A stretch of 64,000 bases of DNA, from assembly GCF_000346485.2 (NCBI RefSeq), contig NZ_KQ976354.1:1891221-1955220 (forward strand), in the 5' to 3' direction. The notes beneath the pieces are model-generated. The model did not search any database. It saw nothing but the letters and a program-made list of their open reading frames with translations, and was not told the origin of the DNA. The stretch is from Scytonema hofmannii PCC 7110. GTDB lineage: Bacteria; Cyanobacteriota; Cyanobacteriia; Cyanobacteriales; Nostocaceae. A program made the position numbers and the translations under genes. Shown here piece by piece: positions 53,843-61,883 of this stretch. How positions within the stretch are numbered: position 1 is the first letter of the stretch; every line of letters begins with the position of its first letter.

Positions 53843-54226
53843 ATGGATTTGACTGTTTCAGATTTAGCGGTAATTGATGAAAAGCTTTCTCAGCGTCATA
53901 TCGATCTTGACCCAAGTGGGTATTTCATTATTTACCTGAATCGGGAAGAAGGTTTAATTTGTGCCAAGCATTATACAAATGTTATTGACGATCGCGGTTT
54001 AGCGGTCGATCCTGAAACAGGGCAAGTGATTCCCGCACGGGGAAAAGTAGAACGAACTCACACTATAGTCTTCAGTGGCAGAACAGCAAAAGAACTCTGC
54101 GTTAGAATCTTTGAGCAAACTCAACCCTGTCCGGTCACTCAGCTAGACCACGCTGCTTACTTAGGTCGGGAATTCATCCGCGCCGAGATTGCTTTGGTGA
54201 CAGGGCAAGAGTATGTTCAGGACTAA
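53843..54226 (+). CDS. DUF4346 domain-containing protein
   Basis: The ATG at 53843 is preceded by AAGGAG, which decides this start over a TTG at 53819; it gives 127 residues. The family pattern is IDLDPSGYFIIYLNREEGLICAKHYTNVID, then GKVERTHTIVFSGRTAKELC and LDHAAYLGREFIRAE. The family is small and mostly cyanobacterial and archaeal, linked to a dihydropteroate-synthase-related group; the function is not established. Confidence 0.82.
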   Translation: MDLTVSDLAVIDEKLSQRHIDLDPSGYFIIYLNREEGLICAKHYTNVIDDRGLAVDPETGQVIPARGKVERTHTIVFSGRTAKELCVRIFEQTQPCPVTQLDHAAYLGREFIRAEIALVTGQEYVQD

Positions 54227-54320
54227 TTGGGGAGTAGGGAATGGCTAATGGGGAATAGGGGTATGAAAAAGATTTATTCATCCCCCACTCACTACTCCCC
54301 ACTCACCACTCCCTATTACC
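54227..54320. repeat. STRR arrays at convergent 3' ends
   Basis: GGGAGTAG/GGAATGG-type heptamers followed by their rough inverse (CCCACTCACTACTCCCCACT) lie between the DUF4346 and psb32 genes. They may fold into a two-way terminator. Confidence 0.75.
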
Positions 54321-55050
54321 CATTAGATGATGGCTGATTAATCTGGTAAACGTAGTATGTTGCCATCGGGATAATGGTTGCAGCAATGAGAAGCCCGATC
54401 ACCCAAGCAGTGGCATTACCTTGGTCGGTGTCTTCTGCTTTTGTGAAAGTGCCTTCTACCTGTACTTTTTCAGCAATTTGGGGTGGTCCTGGATCGGGTT
54501 CGCCAGATAGGACGGCGACTAAGCGATCGCTTGCATCTAAAAACGCCTGATTGTACTTGTTGCCGTCCCGTAATGGTGCTGTCAAAGTTTCATAAGCTAC
54601 ACTTTTAGCAATGTCATCTGACATCAAAGATTGTACTTTGTCACCAGTAACGATTGAGATACCGTTAGTTAAGGTATCAATCATCAGTAGTGTTTGATTT
54701 GCCGAGCGCTCTTTTGTGGGAAACCATCTTTCAAATAGTTGTTTTGTGAAGCTTTCAGGAGTTTCACCATAGTCAAGACGGCGAACTGTAACAAATCTGA
54801 CTTCATTTCCTGTTTGTTTTGCCAAGTTCTCAAAAGCGCTGCTAATCTTGCCTTCGTTGGAACGGCTGATAACTTCACCTTGATCGACAACCCAAGTGCT
54901 ACCAGGTGTGATATCTGGTATTTGATACACACTTGTAGCCAAAGCAGGCATAACAAACAGAGAAGAAGCGAGAACTACCATCACAAGTGGCAGAAATAGC
55001 AATTTGATACTATTTTTCAAATTACATACTTGGTTGAGGAGCTGTTTCAT
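54316..55050 (-). CDS. psb32: photosystem II repair protein Psb32 (TPM domain)
   Basis: The ATG at 55050 (MKQLLNQVC) gives 244 residues. A signal peptide ends MPALATS. The TPM domain follows (WVVDQGEVISRSNEGKISSAFENLAKQTGNEVRFVTVRRLDYGE, then NQTLLMIDTLTNGISIVTG). A C-terminal membrane span (AWVIGLLIAATIIPMATYYV) anchors it. This is the Psb32 plan: a thylakoid lumen protein that protects and helps repair photosystem II. It confirms an oxygenic phototroph. Confidence 0.9.
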   Translation of the reverse strand: MKQLLNQVCNLKNSIKLLFLPLVMVVLASSLFVMPALATSVYQIPDITPGSTWVVDQGEVISRSNEGKISSAFENLAKQTGNEVRFVTVRRLDYGETPESFTKQLFERWFPTKERSANQTLLMIDTLTNGISIVTGDKVQSLMSDDIAKSVAYETLTAPLRDGNKYNQAFLDASDRLVAVLSGEPDPGPPQIAEKVQVEGTFTKAEDTDQGNATAWVIGLLIAATIIPMATYYVYQINQPSSNG

Positions 55051-55200
55051 GAGATTTGCCAAAATATGGAATAATTGCACCAAGATTAATATATACCTAC
55101 GGGTACAATCTCTGGACTTGTTAATCAAAGATTTGTGAGAAGAATGACTACTTCCCGCGAACCGTGAAATGCCCCAGTTTTACCGGATAGGTGGGAAGGA

Positions 55201-55695
55201 TCAATTTGAAACTTCAAATCTCAAAGATTCCGAAATCCTTGACAAGGACGGTAAAGTACGGAGGTCTTCACGCACGCTCATTAGGATTTTACCAAGATAA
55301 TTTTGACCTGTGTTCTTGGCTCCACAGCCCCAAAAATAATCGGTAGGAGAATTTTCTACAATAAGTTGGTCGCTTGTGGCCAAAAGAATTTCTCTAATAT
55401 CGGCATGAGTTAGAAACTTTTTGAGGACGGCTTCTCTCATCACTTGAGTTTTCACTATCTCCCAGTCAGGACGAACCTGGCGAGAACAATCGCGCCCCAA
55501 TGCTGCTGCTTGTTCTGGTGTTTCAGCAGCATAAATGAGAGGTATAGCTACCGCGTCTCGTGTTCCTACAAACTTTTGAGCTTGGTAATAATGCTCAACT
55601 GTAGACCAGCAAACGCCATCAAATTGGATGGAGTGAAACGAAAAATTAGAAAAACAACCGTAAGGCTGCCAAACCTTGTAAAAATAAATAGTCAT
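55201..55695 (-). CDS. NADAR family protein (YbiA-like)
   Basis: A 164-residue protein. Motifs are FYKVWQPYGCFSNFS, CWSTVEHYYQAQKF, GRDCSRQVRPDWE, VMREAVLKKF, and the end ENSPTDYFWGCGAKNTGQNYLGKILM. The Trp/Glu/Asp residues of the N-glycosidase site of NADAR proteins (YbiA/RibX) are all present. They cleave riboflavin intermediates or ADP-ribose adducts; some are antitoxins of ADP-ribosyltransferases. No DarT-like toxin is next to it, so the role stays open. Confidence 0.9.
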   Translation of the reverse strand: MTIYFYKVWQPYGCFSNFSFHSIQFDGVCWSTVEHYYQAQKFVGTRDAVAIPLIYAAETPEQAAALGRDCSRQVRPDWEIVKTQVMREAVLKKFLTHADIREILLATSDQLIVENSPTDYFWGCGAKNTGQNYLGKILMSVREDLRTLPSLSRISESLRFEVSN

Positions 55696-55878
55696 ATGAA
55701 AATTGCTTTTTTATGCCTCTATTTTCTTCCCTAACTGTAGATACTAGCAAGAACTGGGTAAATTTCAATTCTTCTGAAGTAAGTGTCTTTGGGTAGAAGA
55801 TGGAGTTTGGAAGACAGTTTTATGCTGAGGAGCAATGAGATGATATGAGGTGAGGGATGGAGGCAAAAAGCGAAAAAA

Positions 55879-55940
55879 GCGATAAGCCGGGTACGGCTTG
55901 CGCCAAAAGCGATAAGCTGGGTACAGCTTGCGCCAAAGGC
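55879..55940. repeat. 30-bp tandem repeat within the DUF2243 5' end
   Basis: Two units of GCGATAAGC(C/T)GGGTAC(G/A)GCTTGCGCC, inverted relative to 20401-20560. The hairpin arms differ between the units by a matched pair of changes (AAGCCG/CGGCTT and AAGCTG/CAGCTT). Confidence 0.85.
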
Positions 55941-56264
55941 GATCGCACACCGTTGATTGTTGCTGGAATTTTTCTAGGTTTGGGGCTAAGTGGGTTCTTT
56001 GATGGCATAGTCCTGCATCAAATTCTCCAATGGCATCATATGTTAAGCAGTGTTCGACCTCCAACCACAGTCTCTAATATAGATATAAACACGGTTTGGG
56101 ATGGTTTGTTCCATGCTTTTGACTGGATAATGACCGTGATAGGAGTGATTTTGCTGTGGAAGGCTGGAGGACGCGATGATGTTCCGTGGTCATTCAACCT
56201 TTACTTTGGGTCGATCTTCTTTGGCGCTGGATTGTTCAATTTGGTTGAACAAAGATGCGCTCGT

Positions 56265-56419
56265 GCAGTCCCCGCCTAAAAATACTATAAAAATATCTAC
56301 ATTTTAGGCGGGGTTAACGAAGCTAGTATAAAAAGCGGAGCAACATTGTAGTAAAATAATATTGGTACGGCAAAGCGAAGTTTCGTAGAGGCACGACCAT
56401 TATGCAGCAATTATCTATT
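56265..56419. mobile_element. MITE-like 155-bp repeat, copy 2
   Basis: The same element as 7827-7980, here inside the DUF2243 gene. The 5' hairpin has perfect 12-base arms (56270-56281 and 56302-56313). Confidence 0.7.
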
Positions 56420-56761
56420 TAGGAATTGCTAATTTTTCTAGGGTGTTCGAGGGCAAAAGTTCCCCACGACTCACTGAGGACGCCAGTATACCTGGAAACG
56501 TTGTGAAGCCTTCGGGTTTCGTAGCGCAAGATTCCTCAACCATAATCTATTGATTTGGTTGGGGTGCGTTCAAGGCGTCATTGACCATCATATTCTAGGC
56601 ATTCATCATGTGAAACCCGGACTGCACCAGCTAGCTTGGGATTTAGGATTTTTGGCAACTGGTGCGCTGCTTGTCGTCCTTGGGTCGGTCATGATAAAAA
56701 GGACGGAAAGTTAGTATGGGCGCAATACCTTGCGCCCCTACACCCTCCCCCCTCTTTTTCT

Positions 56762-57370
56762 ATGTCCTTAGATTCTTTTGAAAAAACAAGTTGGAATTGG
56801 CAGTTCTCCCAATTGCAACAACAAGTTGGAGAATGGATAGAATATCAGTTTTCTGGCTTCCAATTTAAACCGGAACTACCTAATGGATGGCAAATAAGCC
56901 CTTGGTTGTTTGACATACTAAACTTCATATTTTGGCTACTACTCAGCTTATTCTTACTATGGGTCTGTTGGCGGTTATGGCGAGAACTCAGCCCCTATCT
57001 TTATTCTTGGTTAGCCAGAATCAGTCATTCAAGTAGTTCTAGTGGTAAAAGCAAAGAAAGCGAGATGTCAGTCGCGATATGGTTAGCGCGATCGCAAGAC
57101 TTTTCTCGACAGGGAAACCATCGTGAAGCTTGTCGCTGTTTATACTTCGCCATGTTACAGCATTTACACGAGCGCGGAGTTCTTCCCCACAAGCCCAGCC
57201 GTACAGACGGGGAGTATTTACAATTGCTACAAATGTCTGTAACCCCCGTACAACCATATGAAACTTTAATTACCACTCACGAGCAATTATGTTTTAGCAA
57301 TGCGGATGTAAACTCTGAGAATTACGAGCATTGCCAACAAGCTTATCAAGAGTTAATGGCTAATGACTAA
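56762..57370 (+). CDS. DUF4129 domain-containing protein
   Basis: The ATG at 56762 (MSLDSFEKTSW) gives 202 residues. One or two membrane segments (LLLSLFLLWVCWRLW) are followed by the DUF4129 domain: VAIWLARSQDFSRQGNHREACRCLYFAMLQHLHERGVL, then SRTDGEYLQLL and THEQLCFSNADV. DUF4129 proteins occur with MoxR AAA+ ATPases and DUF58 proteins; the three following members of the set confirm this. Confidence 0.85.
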   Translation: MSLDSFEKTSWNWQFSQLQQQVGEWIEYQFSGFQFKPELPNGWQISPWLFDILNFIFWLLLSLFLLWVCWRLWRELSPYLYSWLARISHSSSSSGKSKESEMSVAIWLARSQDFSRQGNHREACRCLYFAMLQHLHERGVLPHKPSRTDGEYLQLLQMSVTPVQPYETLITTHEQLCFSNADVNSENYEHCQQAYQELMAND

Positions 57371-57415
57371 TGGCTAATTGCCTTCTAACCACTAACCACT
57401 AACCACTAACCATTT
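57358..57415. repeat. STRR arrays AATGGCT and ACCACTA
   Basis: The stop of the DUF4129 gene lies at the edge of this array, which fills the gap before the DUF4350 gene. Confidence 0.8.
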
Positions 57416-57418
57416 AAT

Positions 57419-58522
57419 ATGAAACGCTCAAACCGTCTTGTTTGGATTGGCGGATTGGTATTAGGTATACTTGTATTACTAACCTTTATATCAGCGCCAA
57501 CAACCAGTAAAAATAATAGTGGTTCCACTTACAGCCGTTATCCCGAAGGATATGGGGCTTGGTATGCTTATATGGAAAGTCGAGGAATTCGCATCCAACG
57601 CTGGCAAAAACCTTTTAGCGATTTGGATACCGAGAAACGTCCAGTCACTTTTGTGCAAATAAGCGGTTATCAAAGACAGCCCTTTTTATATAGTGACGAG
57701 CAAGAATGGGTAGAAAAAGGGAATCGCTTAGTCATTGTTGGAGTGCGCGAACCCGTGACAGCTGCAAAATTTACCACAAAGCAAGAATCCTCGGCTGGTG
57801 AAGTCAAGATTGATACACGACGGCGACACCCATTTAATAAAGGAGAAAAAGTTAGTTTGGGCGATCGCTTTGGTGCAATTGTGTGGGAAGAAAATTACGG
57901 TAAAGGAACAGCAATTTTTGTGATTCCTTCCTACTTAGGTGCTAATGCTTACCAAGATAATCCAGAGAATTTCCAATATTTAGCAAATTTAGTCAGCCAG
58001 AAAGGTAACTTATTATTTGTAGACGAGTACATTCACGGTTATAAAGAACCCAGTGTTAGGAAACAAGAAGGCAAAGGGGACATATGGAGTTACTTAGCAC
58101 AAACCCCCTTAATGCCAGCGTTCGTCCAAGGAGGTGTACTGTTACTGGTACTGATTTGGGGACAAAACCGACGCTTTGGTAAAGCAGTCGTCTTAGAGAC
58201 GCCCATTCTTGATAACAGTGAAGCTTATATTCAAGCGTTAGCAGGAGTTTTACAAAAAGCCGAATCTAGGGATTTTGTAGTGGAGATGGTTGGGAAAGAA
58301 GAACAACTGCAACTCCAAAAAGCTTTGGGCTTGGGACAGCAATTACTCGATCGTCCCAGTTTAGTTAATGCTTGGGTACAACAAACAGGGGTTGCTGCTA
58401 CAGAATTAGATGAAGTGTTAAACTTACAATCGCAAAAACGTCGCTTGAGTGAAAAGGAACTGGTCAGTTGGTTGGAAAAATGGAAAATACTAAGGCAGCA
58501 GATCTTAGTTAAGAATCGTTAA
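57419..58522 (+). CDS. DUF4350 domain-containing membrane protein
   Basis: A 367-residue protein. An N-terminal span (LVWIGGLVLGILVLLTFI) is followed by a DUF4350 domain (YSRYPEGYGAWYAYMESRGIRIQRWQKPF). A second span near residue 240 (PAFVQGGVLLLVLIWG) precedes a helical cytoplasmic tail. It belongs to the same MoxR-associated set as its neighbours, probably acting together at the membrane; the biochemical role is unknown. Confidence 0.85.
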   Translation: MKRSNRLVWIGGLVLGILVLLTFISAPTTSKNNSGSTYSRYPEGYGAWYAYMESRGIRIQRWQKPFSDLDTEKRPVTFVQISGYQRQPFLYSDEQEWVEKGNRLVIVGVREPVTAAKFTTKQESSAGEVKIDTRRRHPFNKGEKVSLGDRFGAIVWEENYGKGTAIFVIPSYLGANAYQDNPENFQYLANLVSQKGNLLFVDEYIHGYKEPSVRKQEGKGDIWSYLAQTPLMPAFVQGGVLLLVLIWGQNRRFGKAVVLETPILDNSEAYIQALAGVLQKAESRDFVVEMVGKEEQLQLQKALGLGQQLLDRPSLVNAWVQQTGVAATELDEVLNLQSQKRRLSEKELVSWLEKWKILRQQILVKNR

Positions 58523-58553
58523 AAACGAAAAGTGTATTCCATCTCAAATCAGT

Positions 58554-58763
58554 TTGGGTAACTTTTCACCATTTAAGGGACTTCCAAATAAAAAAAAAGG
58601 TACGGTCGAACTTAGAGATGTATTTATCAACTCTGAAGATTTTTTTGTATATCAAATAGAAATAGTACACGAAGATAACTCTAAAATTGATATTAGGACT
58701 ATTTATTGCGATGAGATAGTGGATGAATACTTACCAGACACTGGTCAGATAATTCAATATTGA
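58554..58763 (+). CDS. small hypothetical protein
   Basis: A TTG-started frame of 69 residues (GNFSPFKGLPNKKKGTVELR, then EIVHEDNSKIDIRTIYCDEI). It is beta-rich and acidic. The start is weak and no family is known. It might be an insertion in the MoxR cluster. Confidence 0.4.
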   Translation: MGNFSPFKGLPNKKKGTVELRDVFINSEDFFVYQIEIVHEDNSKIDIRTIYCDEIVDEYLPDTGQIIQY

Positions 58764-58784
58764 TTTGTGACAATTGACTGTACC

Positions 58785-58819
58785 TAGATCCCCGACTTCT
58801 CCAAGAACTCGGGGATCTA
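58785..58819. repeat. AGATCCCCGACTTCT hairpin, second copy
   Basis: Like 37785-37817, with one mismatch in the right arm (AACTCGGGG). Confidence 0.8.
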
Positions 58820-58990
58820 ACTTTTCATTAATGATTGAGGACTGCTATATAACTATAGAGTAGCCAAAGAGTAGCCAATTAACCTACTCCTAACATATAA
58901 CAAAAATCGGTATGCTTATGTGAGATAAGCATTGTGTCAGTTCTTTACGAACAGATAATTCTTCTATTTTGTTTAATTTTGTATCAATAA

Positions 58991-59941
58991 ATGAATTCAA
59001 CCAATCCTGTATTAAATCGCCTTAACCACGAACTGAATCAAGTTGTTGTCGGTCAATCTACCCTAATAGAGCAGTTATTGGTGGCACTGCTAGCAGGTGG
59101 ACACGTTATTTTGGAAGGAGTACCGGGAACTGGGAAAACTCTTTTGGTCAAAGTCTTGGCACAGTTCATTCAAGCTGAATTCCGCCGCGTTCAGCTGACG
59201 CCCGATGTCTTACCTTCTGATATCACTGGTACAAATATTTTTGATTTAACAACCCGCAGTTTCAGTTTAAAAAAGGGACCAGTGTTTACTGAAATATTGC
59301 TTGCAGACGAAATCAACCGTACTCCTCCCAAAACGCAAGCAGCACTGTTGGAAGCAATGGAAGAGATGCAGGTTACGCTAGATGGTGAAAGTTTACCTTT
59401 GCCAGATTTATTTTGGACGATCGCAACGCAAAACCCCCTAGAGTTTGAAGGGACGTATCCATTACCAGAAGCCCAGTTGGATAGGTTTTTATTTAAACTG
59501 GTGGTCGATTACCCAGATCAAGCTGCAGAAAAGCAGATGTTACTCAATCGTCAAGCAGGATTTGCCGCACGACGAATGGATATTTCTCGCTTGCAACCAG
59601 TTGCAACTGTAGAGCAAATTTTGGAAGCACGACAAGCTGTTAGAGAAGTCAAAGTTTCTGAGGTGACCATTGATTATCTTTTAGCCTTGGTAAGATCGTC
59701 GCGACAATATCCCGATCTCACATTAGGTGCATCACCTCGTGCGGCGGGTGCTTGGCTACAAACATCCCAAGCAGCTGCATATTTGGCAGGAAAAGATTTT
59801 GTCACACCTGATGATGTAAAATCTGTTGCACCTCCTTTGTTGCGCCATCGTTTTATTCTTAAACCAGAAGCAATGCTAGATGGGGTACAAATTGATGCAG
59901 TTATTTCTTCAATTTTGAATAAGGTTCCAGTTCCAAGGTAA
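58991..59941 (+). CDS. MoxR-type AAA+ ATPase
   Basis: A 316-residue protein. Walker A GVPGTGKT, Walker B ILLADEINRTPP, the sensor region TIATQNPLEFEGTYPLPEAQLDRF, and a C-terminal lid domain (GASPRAAGAWLQTSQAAAYLAG) are intact. MoxR ATPases act as chaperones for metal-cofactor insertion or complex assembly together with a von Willebrand-type partner. Here the DUF58 partner is at 61884, separated by a toxin-antitoxin pair and one unknown gene. Confidence 0.95.
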   Translation: MNSTNPVLNRLNHELNQVVVGQSTLIEQLLVALLAGGHVILEGVPGTGKTLLVKVLAQFIQAEFRRVQLTPDVLPSDITGTNIFDLTTRSFSLKKGPVFTEILLADEINRTPPKTQAALLEAMEEMQVTLDGESLPLPDLFWTIATQNPLEFEGTYPLPEAQLDRFLFKLVVDYPDQAAEKQMLLNRQAGFAARRMDISRLQPVATVEQILEARQAVREVKVSEVTIDYLLALVRSSRQYPDLTLGASPRAAGAWLQTSQAAAYLAGKDFVTPDDVKSVAPPLLRHRFILKPEAMLDGVQIDAVISSILNKVPVPR

Positions 59942-59991
59942 ACAGTAATACCTGCGTTTTTCTGTTAATCATAACCTATAGATTAGCAAAA

Positions 59992-60411
59992 CTAAATTGA
60001 CCAATCTTGAATGGTTAATCCCGGAACTTTCTCAAAATCTTGTAGGTTTCTTGTTAAAAGAATACCGTTATGAGCTAGTGCGATCGATGCGATGCGTAAA
60101 TCTTGAGTACCGATGCGAATCCGTTGCGCTCTAAGCGCTTGGTAAATCTCATAAGATTTTGCATCATACTGAAGAATATTAAATTCAGACAGTAGCATAA
60201 CCGTTTCTACAAGTCGTTGGTAAGCACTGGACTGTGTAGCTCCATCCTTGGCTTCAGCAACTTGAGCCAAACGACCCCTTAACTGTTCTTCAACATTGAT
60301 TGCAGTCGTAGTTAGTCGTACCTGAGCAGCCAAGAGTCTTGCGATAACTGTTGGGTGATTCCGTCCGTAGAGACTAAGATGATCCGTGTCTAAAATATAA
60401 ATTGTCATCAT
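59992..60411 (-). CDS. vapC: PIN-domain toxin, VapC-like
   Basis: A 139-residue protein. The PIN acidic residues are visible: YILDTDHLSLYGR, an E in the NVEEQLRG stretch, and IGTQDLRIASIALAHNGILLTRNLQDFEKVPGL. VapC toxins are RNases that cut tRNA or rRNA. The gene overlaps the antitoxin by 4 bases (ATGA), so translation is coupled. Confidence 0.9.
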   Translation of the reverse strand: MMTIYILDTDHLSLYGRNHPTVIARLLAAQVRLTTTAINVEEQLRGRLAQVAEAKDGATQSSAYQRLVETVMLLSEFNILQYDAKSYEIYQALRAQRIRIGTQDLRIASIALAHNGILLTRNLQDFEKVPGLTIQDWSI

Positions 60412-60713
60412 TCATCTACTGCATTGGACTCCTTACGGATGACGGCTAGTTTCTCCATAAAATCATCAAATGTTGGATCGTCAGCAAATATTCCCGCGTA
60501 CCTCATTTGCGGTTTATCTTCATGTGCTTGCTCTTGTGAATTTACTTCGATGGTCACAAACTTACCCGTTGCTAACTTTGCTTCTAGAGAGGATTTCACT
60601 TTGAAAATTGCTTCTTCTTCCGTGCTAGCCTCAACAGTTAAATTTGGTATCCCAACAACAGATGCTACAAAATGCTCTTCGGATTGATTCTGAATAAAAA
60701 CTTGATACTGCAT
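60408..60713 (-). CDS. antitoxin with HicB-like start and VapB-like tail
   Basis: A 101-residue protein. Residues 1-58 (MQYQVFIQNQSEEHFVASVVGIPNLTVEASTEEEAI) look like the HicB partial-RNase-H fold. The C-terminal MRYAGIFADDPTFDDFMEKL looks like a VapB toxin-binding tail. The mixture is unusual, as HicB normally pairs with HicA and not with VapC. Its place upstream of VapC makes the role clear. Confidence 0.8.
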   Translation of the reverse strand: MQYQVFIQNQSEEHFVASVVGIPNLTVEASTEEEAIFKVKSSLEAKLATGKFVTIEVNSQEQAHEDKPQMRYAGIFADDPTFDDFMEKLAVIRKESNAVDE

Positions 60714-60837
60714 GATAGCTGTTTATTTTAAATATAGTACATGGAGACGAAAATATTCCATCCACACCAGCTACAACATCCACAAGACTATTCTATTCTA
60801 CTATCACAAACTTAATCATTACTAACTGTGCTTCTAG

Positions 60838-61704
60838 ATGATAGAAAAAACATTTTATTCTCGTTATTTAATCGGCGATCGCGAAAGTGTTTGGTCTGAA
60901 CTTCAAGAATTAGGTGAAATTATTGAGCCGTCTGTGAGGACTGATGCTCTAGCTGTTGCACGTGAGACGATGAGGCGTGTTAAACTGAATTTAGAGATAA
61001 TAACACCTCGGCTCAGGAAATTAGGTTTTGAATTTTCAGATTCAGAACGGGTATTTGTTCCAGTTCACTCCCGTAGCTTACAACTATTAGATGATTTTGA
61101 ACAAAGCTGGGGAACACTACCATTTTCGGTTCGTGCTTGGTATGAATGTGTTCACTCAATCAATCTGTTTGCGTCACAACCTATATCAAAAGATTTAATT
61201 GAGTCTCTTGACACAAATTTGATATCGGTCAGCTTTTCCAATTGCTTAAGTAAGTCTGTTCGTTTAGATGATGAACTACGTTGGTATATGCAAGGAATTA
61301 CCTTTTTGAGTTTAGAAGAAAGCTTGACAGAAGTTTTAGAATCAAAGGAACAGTTTAAGCAAGATTGGAGAGAAGGAAAGGTAGATGACTGGACTCGCAA
61401 CTATTACCTTCAAAACAAAATAGACCCAGAGGTTTTGACTGTAGAATTCTTACCAGTTGGTATGACTATGAGTAATTGTGAGCCAATGAAGTTTGAGGTT
61501 GGTATGGCTAAAGCAGACTGTACTATATCTGACGATGGTAATGAAATTAAATTTGTTGATTTCCTTAGAGAACGCTTACTTTTTGGAGAATTTCTACACG
61601 GACACTGTTCCAAGAATCAACAATATGATTACCTATATATTGGAAAAATGCCTAATCACCTTCAGATAACTTCTGAAATTTTGGAAGGTCTATTATTATT
61701 TTAG
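60838..61704 (+). CDS. hypothetical protein
   Basis: A 288-residue soluble protein with YLIGDRESVWSELQELGEII, ETMRRVKLNLEIITPRLRKLGFEFS, and a beta-rich end (DFLRERLLFGEFLHGH, LQITSEILEGLLLF). The fold may be that of a SMI1/KNR4-like surface protein, but I am not sure. Together with the VapBC pair it forms a foreign block between moxR and DUF58. Confidence 0.6.
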   Translation: MIEKTFYSRYLIGDRESVWSELQELGEIIEPSVRTDALAVARETMRRVKLNLEIITPRLRKLGFEFSDSERVFVPVHSRSLQLLDDFEQSWGTLPFSVRAWYECVHSINLFASQPISKDLIESLDTNLISVSFSNCLSKSVRLDDELRWYMQGITFLSLEESLTEVLESKEQFKQDWREGKVDDWTRNYYLQNKIDPEVLTVEFLPVGMTMSNCEPMKFEVGMAKADCTISDDGNEIKFVDFLRERLLFGEFLHGHCSKNQQYDYLYIGKMPNHLQITSEILEGLLLF

Positions 61705-61800
61705 TTGAGTCTAGCAAAAATTAGATTTACATAACTTAACATAAATTAGAGACGAAAGCAGATACCAGACGAGGAGTCCGAAGACAACTACATTTTCTGT

Positions 61801-61850
61801 GAGTCCGCGTAGGCGGACTTTGCCTGTATAGTAGTGAATTATATTCGCCA
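61801..61850. repeat. half copy of the GTCCGC palindrome element
   Basis: GAGTCCGCGTAGGCGGACTT is followed by TGTATAG and ATATTCGCC, matching the right half of 4413-4529. It lies 34 bases before the DUF58 gene. Confidence 0.75.
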
Positions 61851-61883
61851 AAACTTTTCGGAAATATTCTAAACTAAGCATTT

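Larger units (their letters stand above)
55857..56714 (+). pseudogene. DUF2243 membrane protein gene, interrupted
   Basis: The 5' part (ATG 55857) encodes GIFLGLGLSGFFDGIVLHQILQWHHM and DGLFHAFDWIMTVIG up to GAGLFNLVE. The 3' part (about 56560-56714) encodes QGVIDHHILGIHHVKPGLHQLAWDLGFLATG and ends at TAG 56712. About 300 bases, including the MITE-like repeat 56265-56419, break the gene. ATTTGGTTG occurs on both sides of the insert (56239 and 56552) and may be a 9-bp target duplication. The first 26 codons are read from the GCGATAAGC repeat. Confidence 0.85.
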
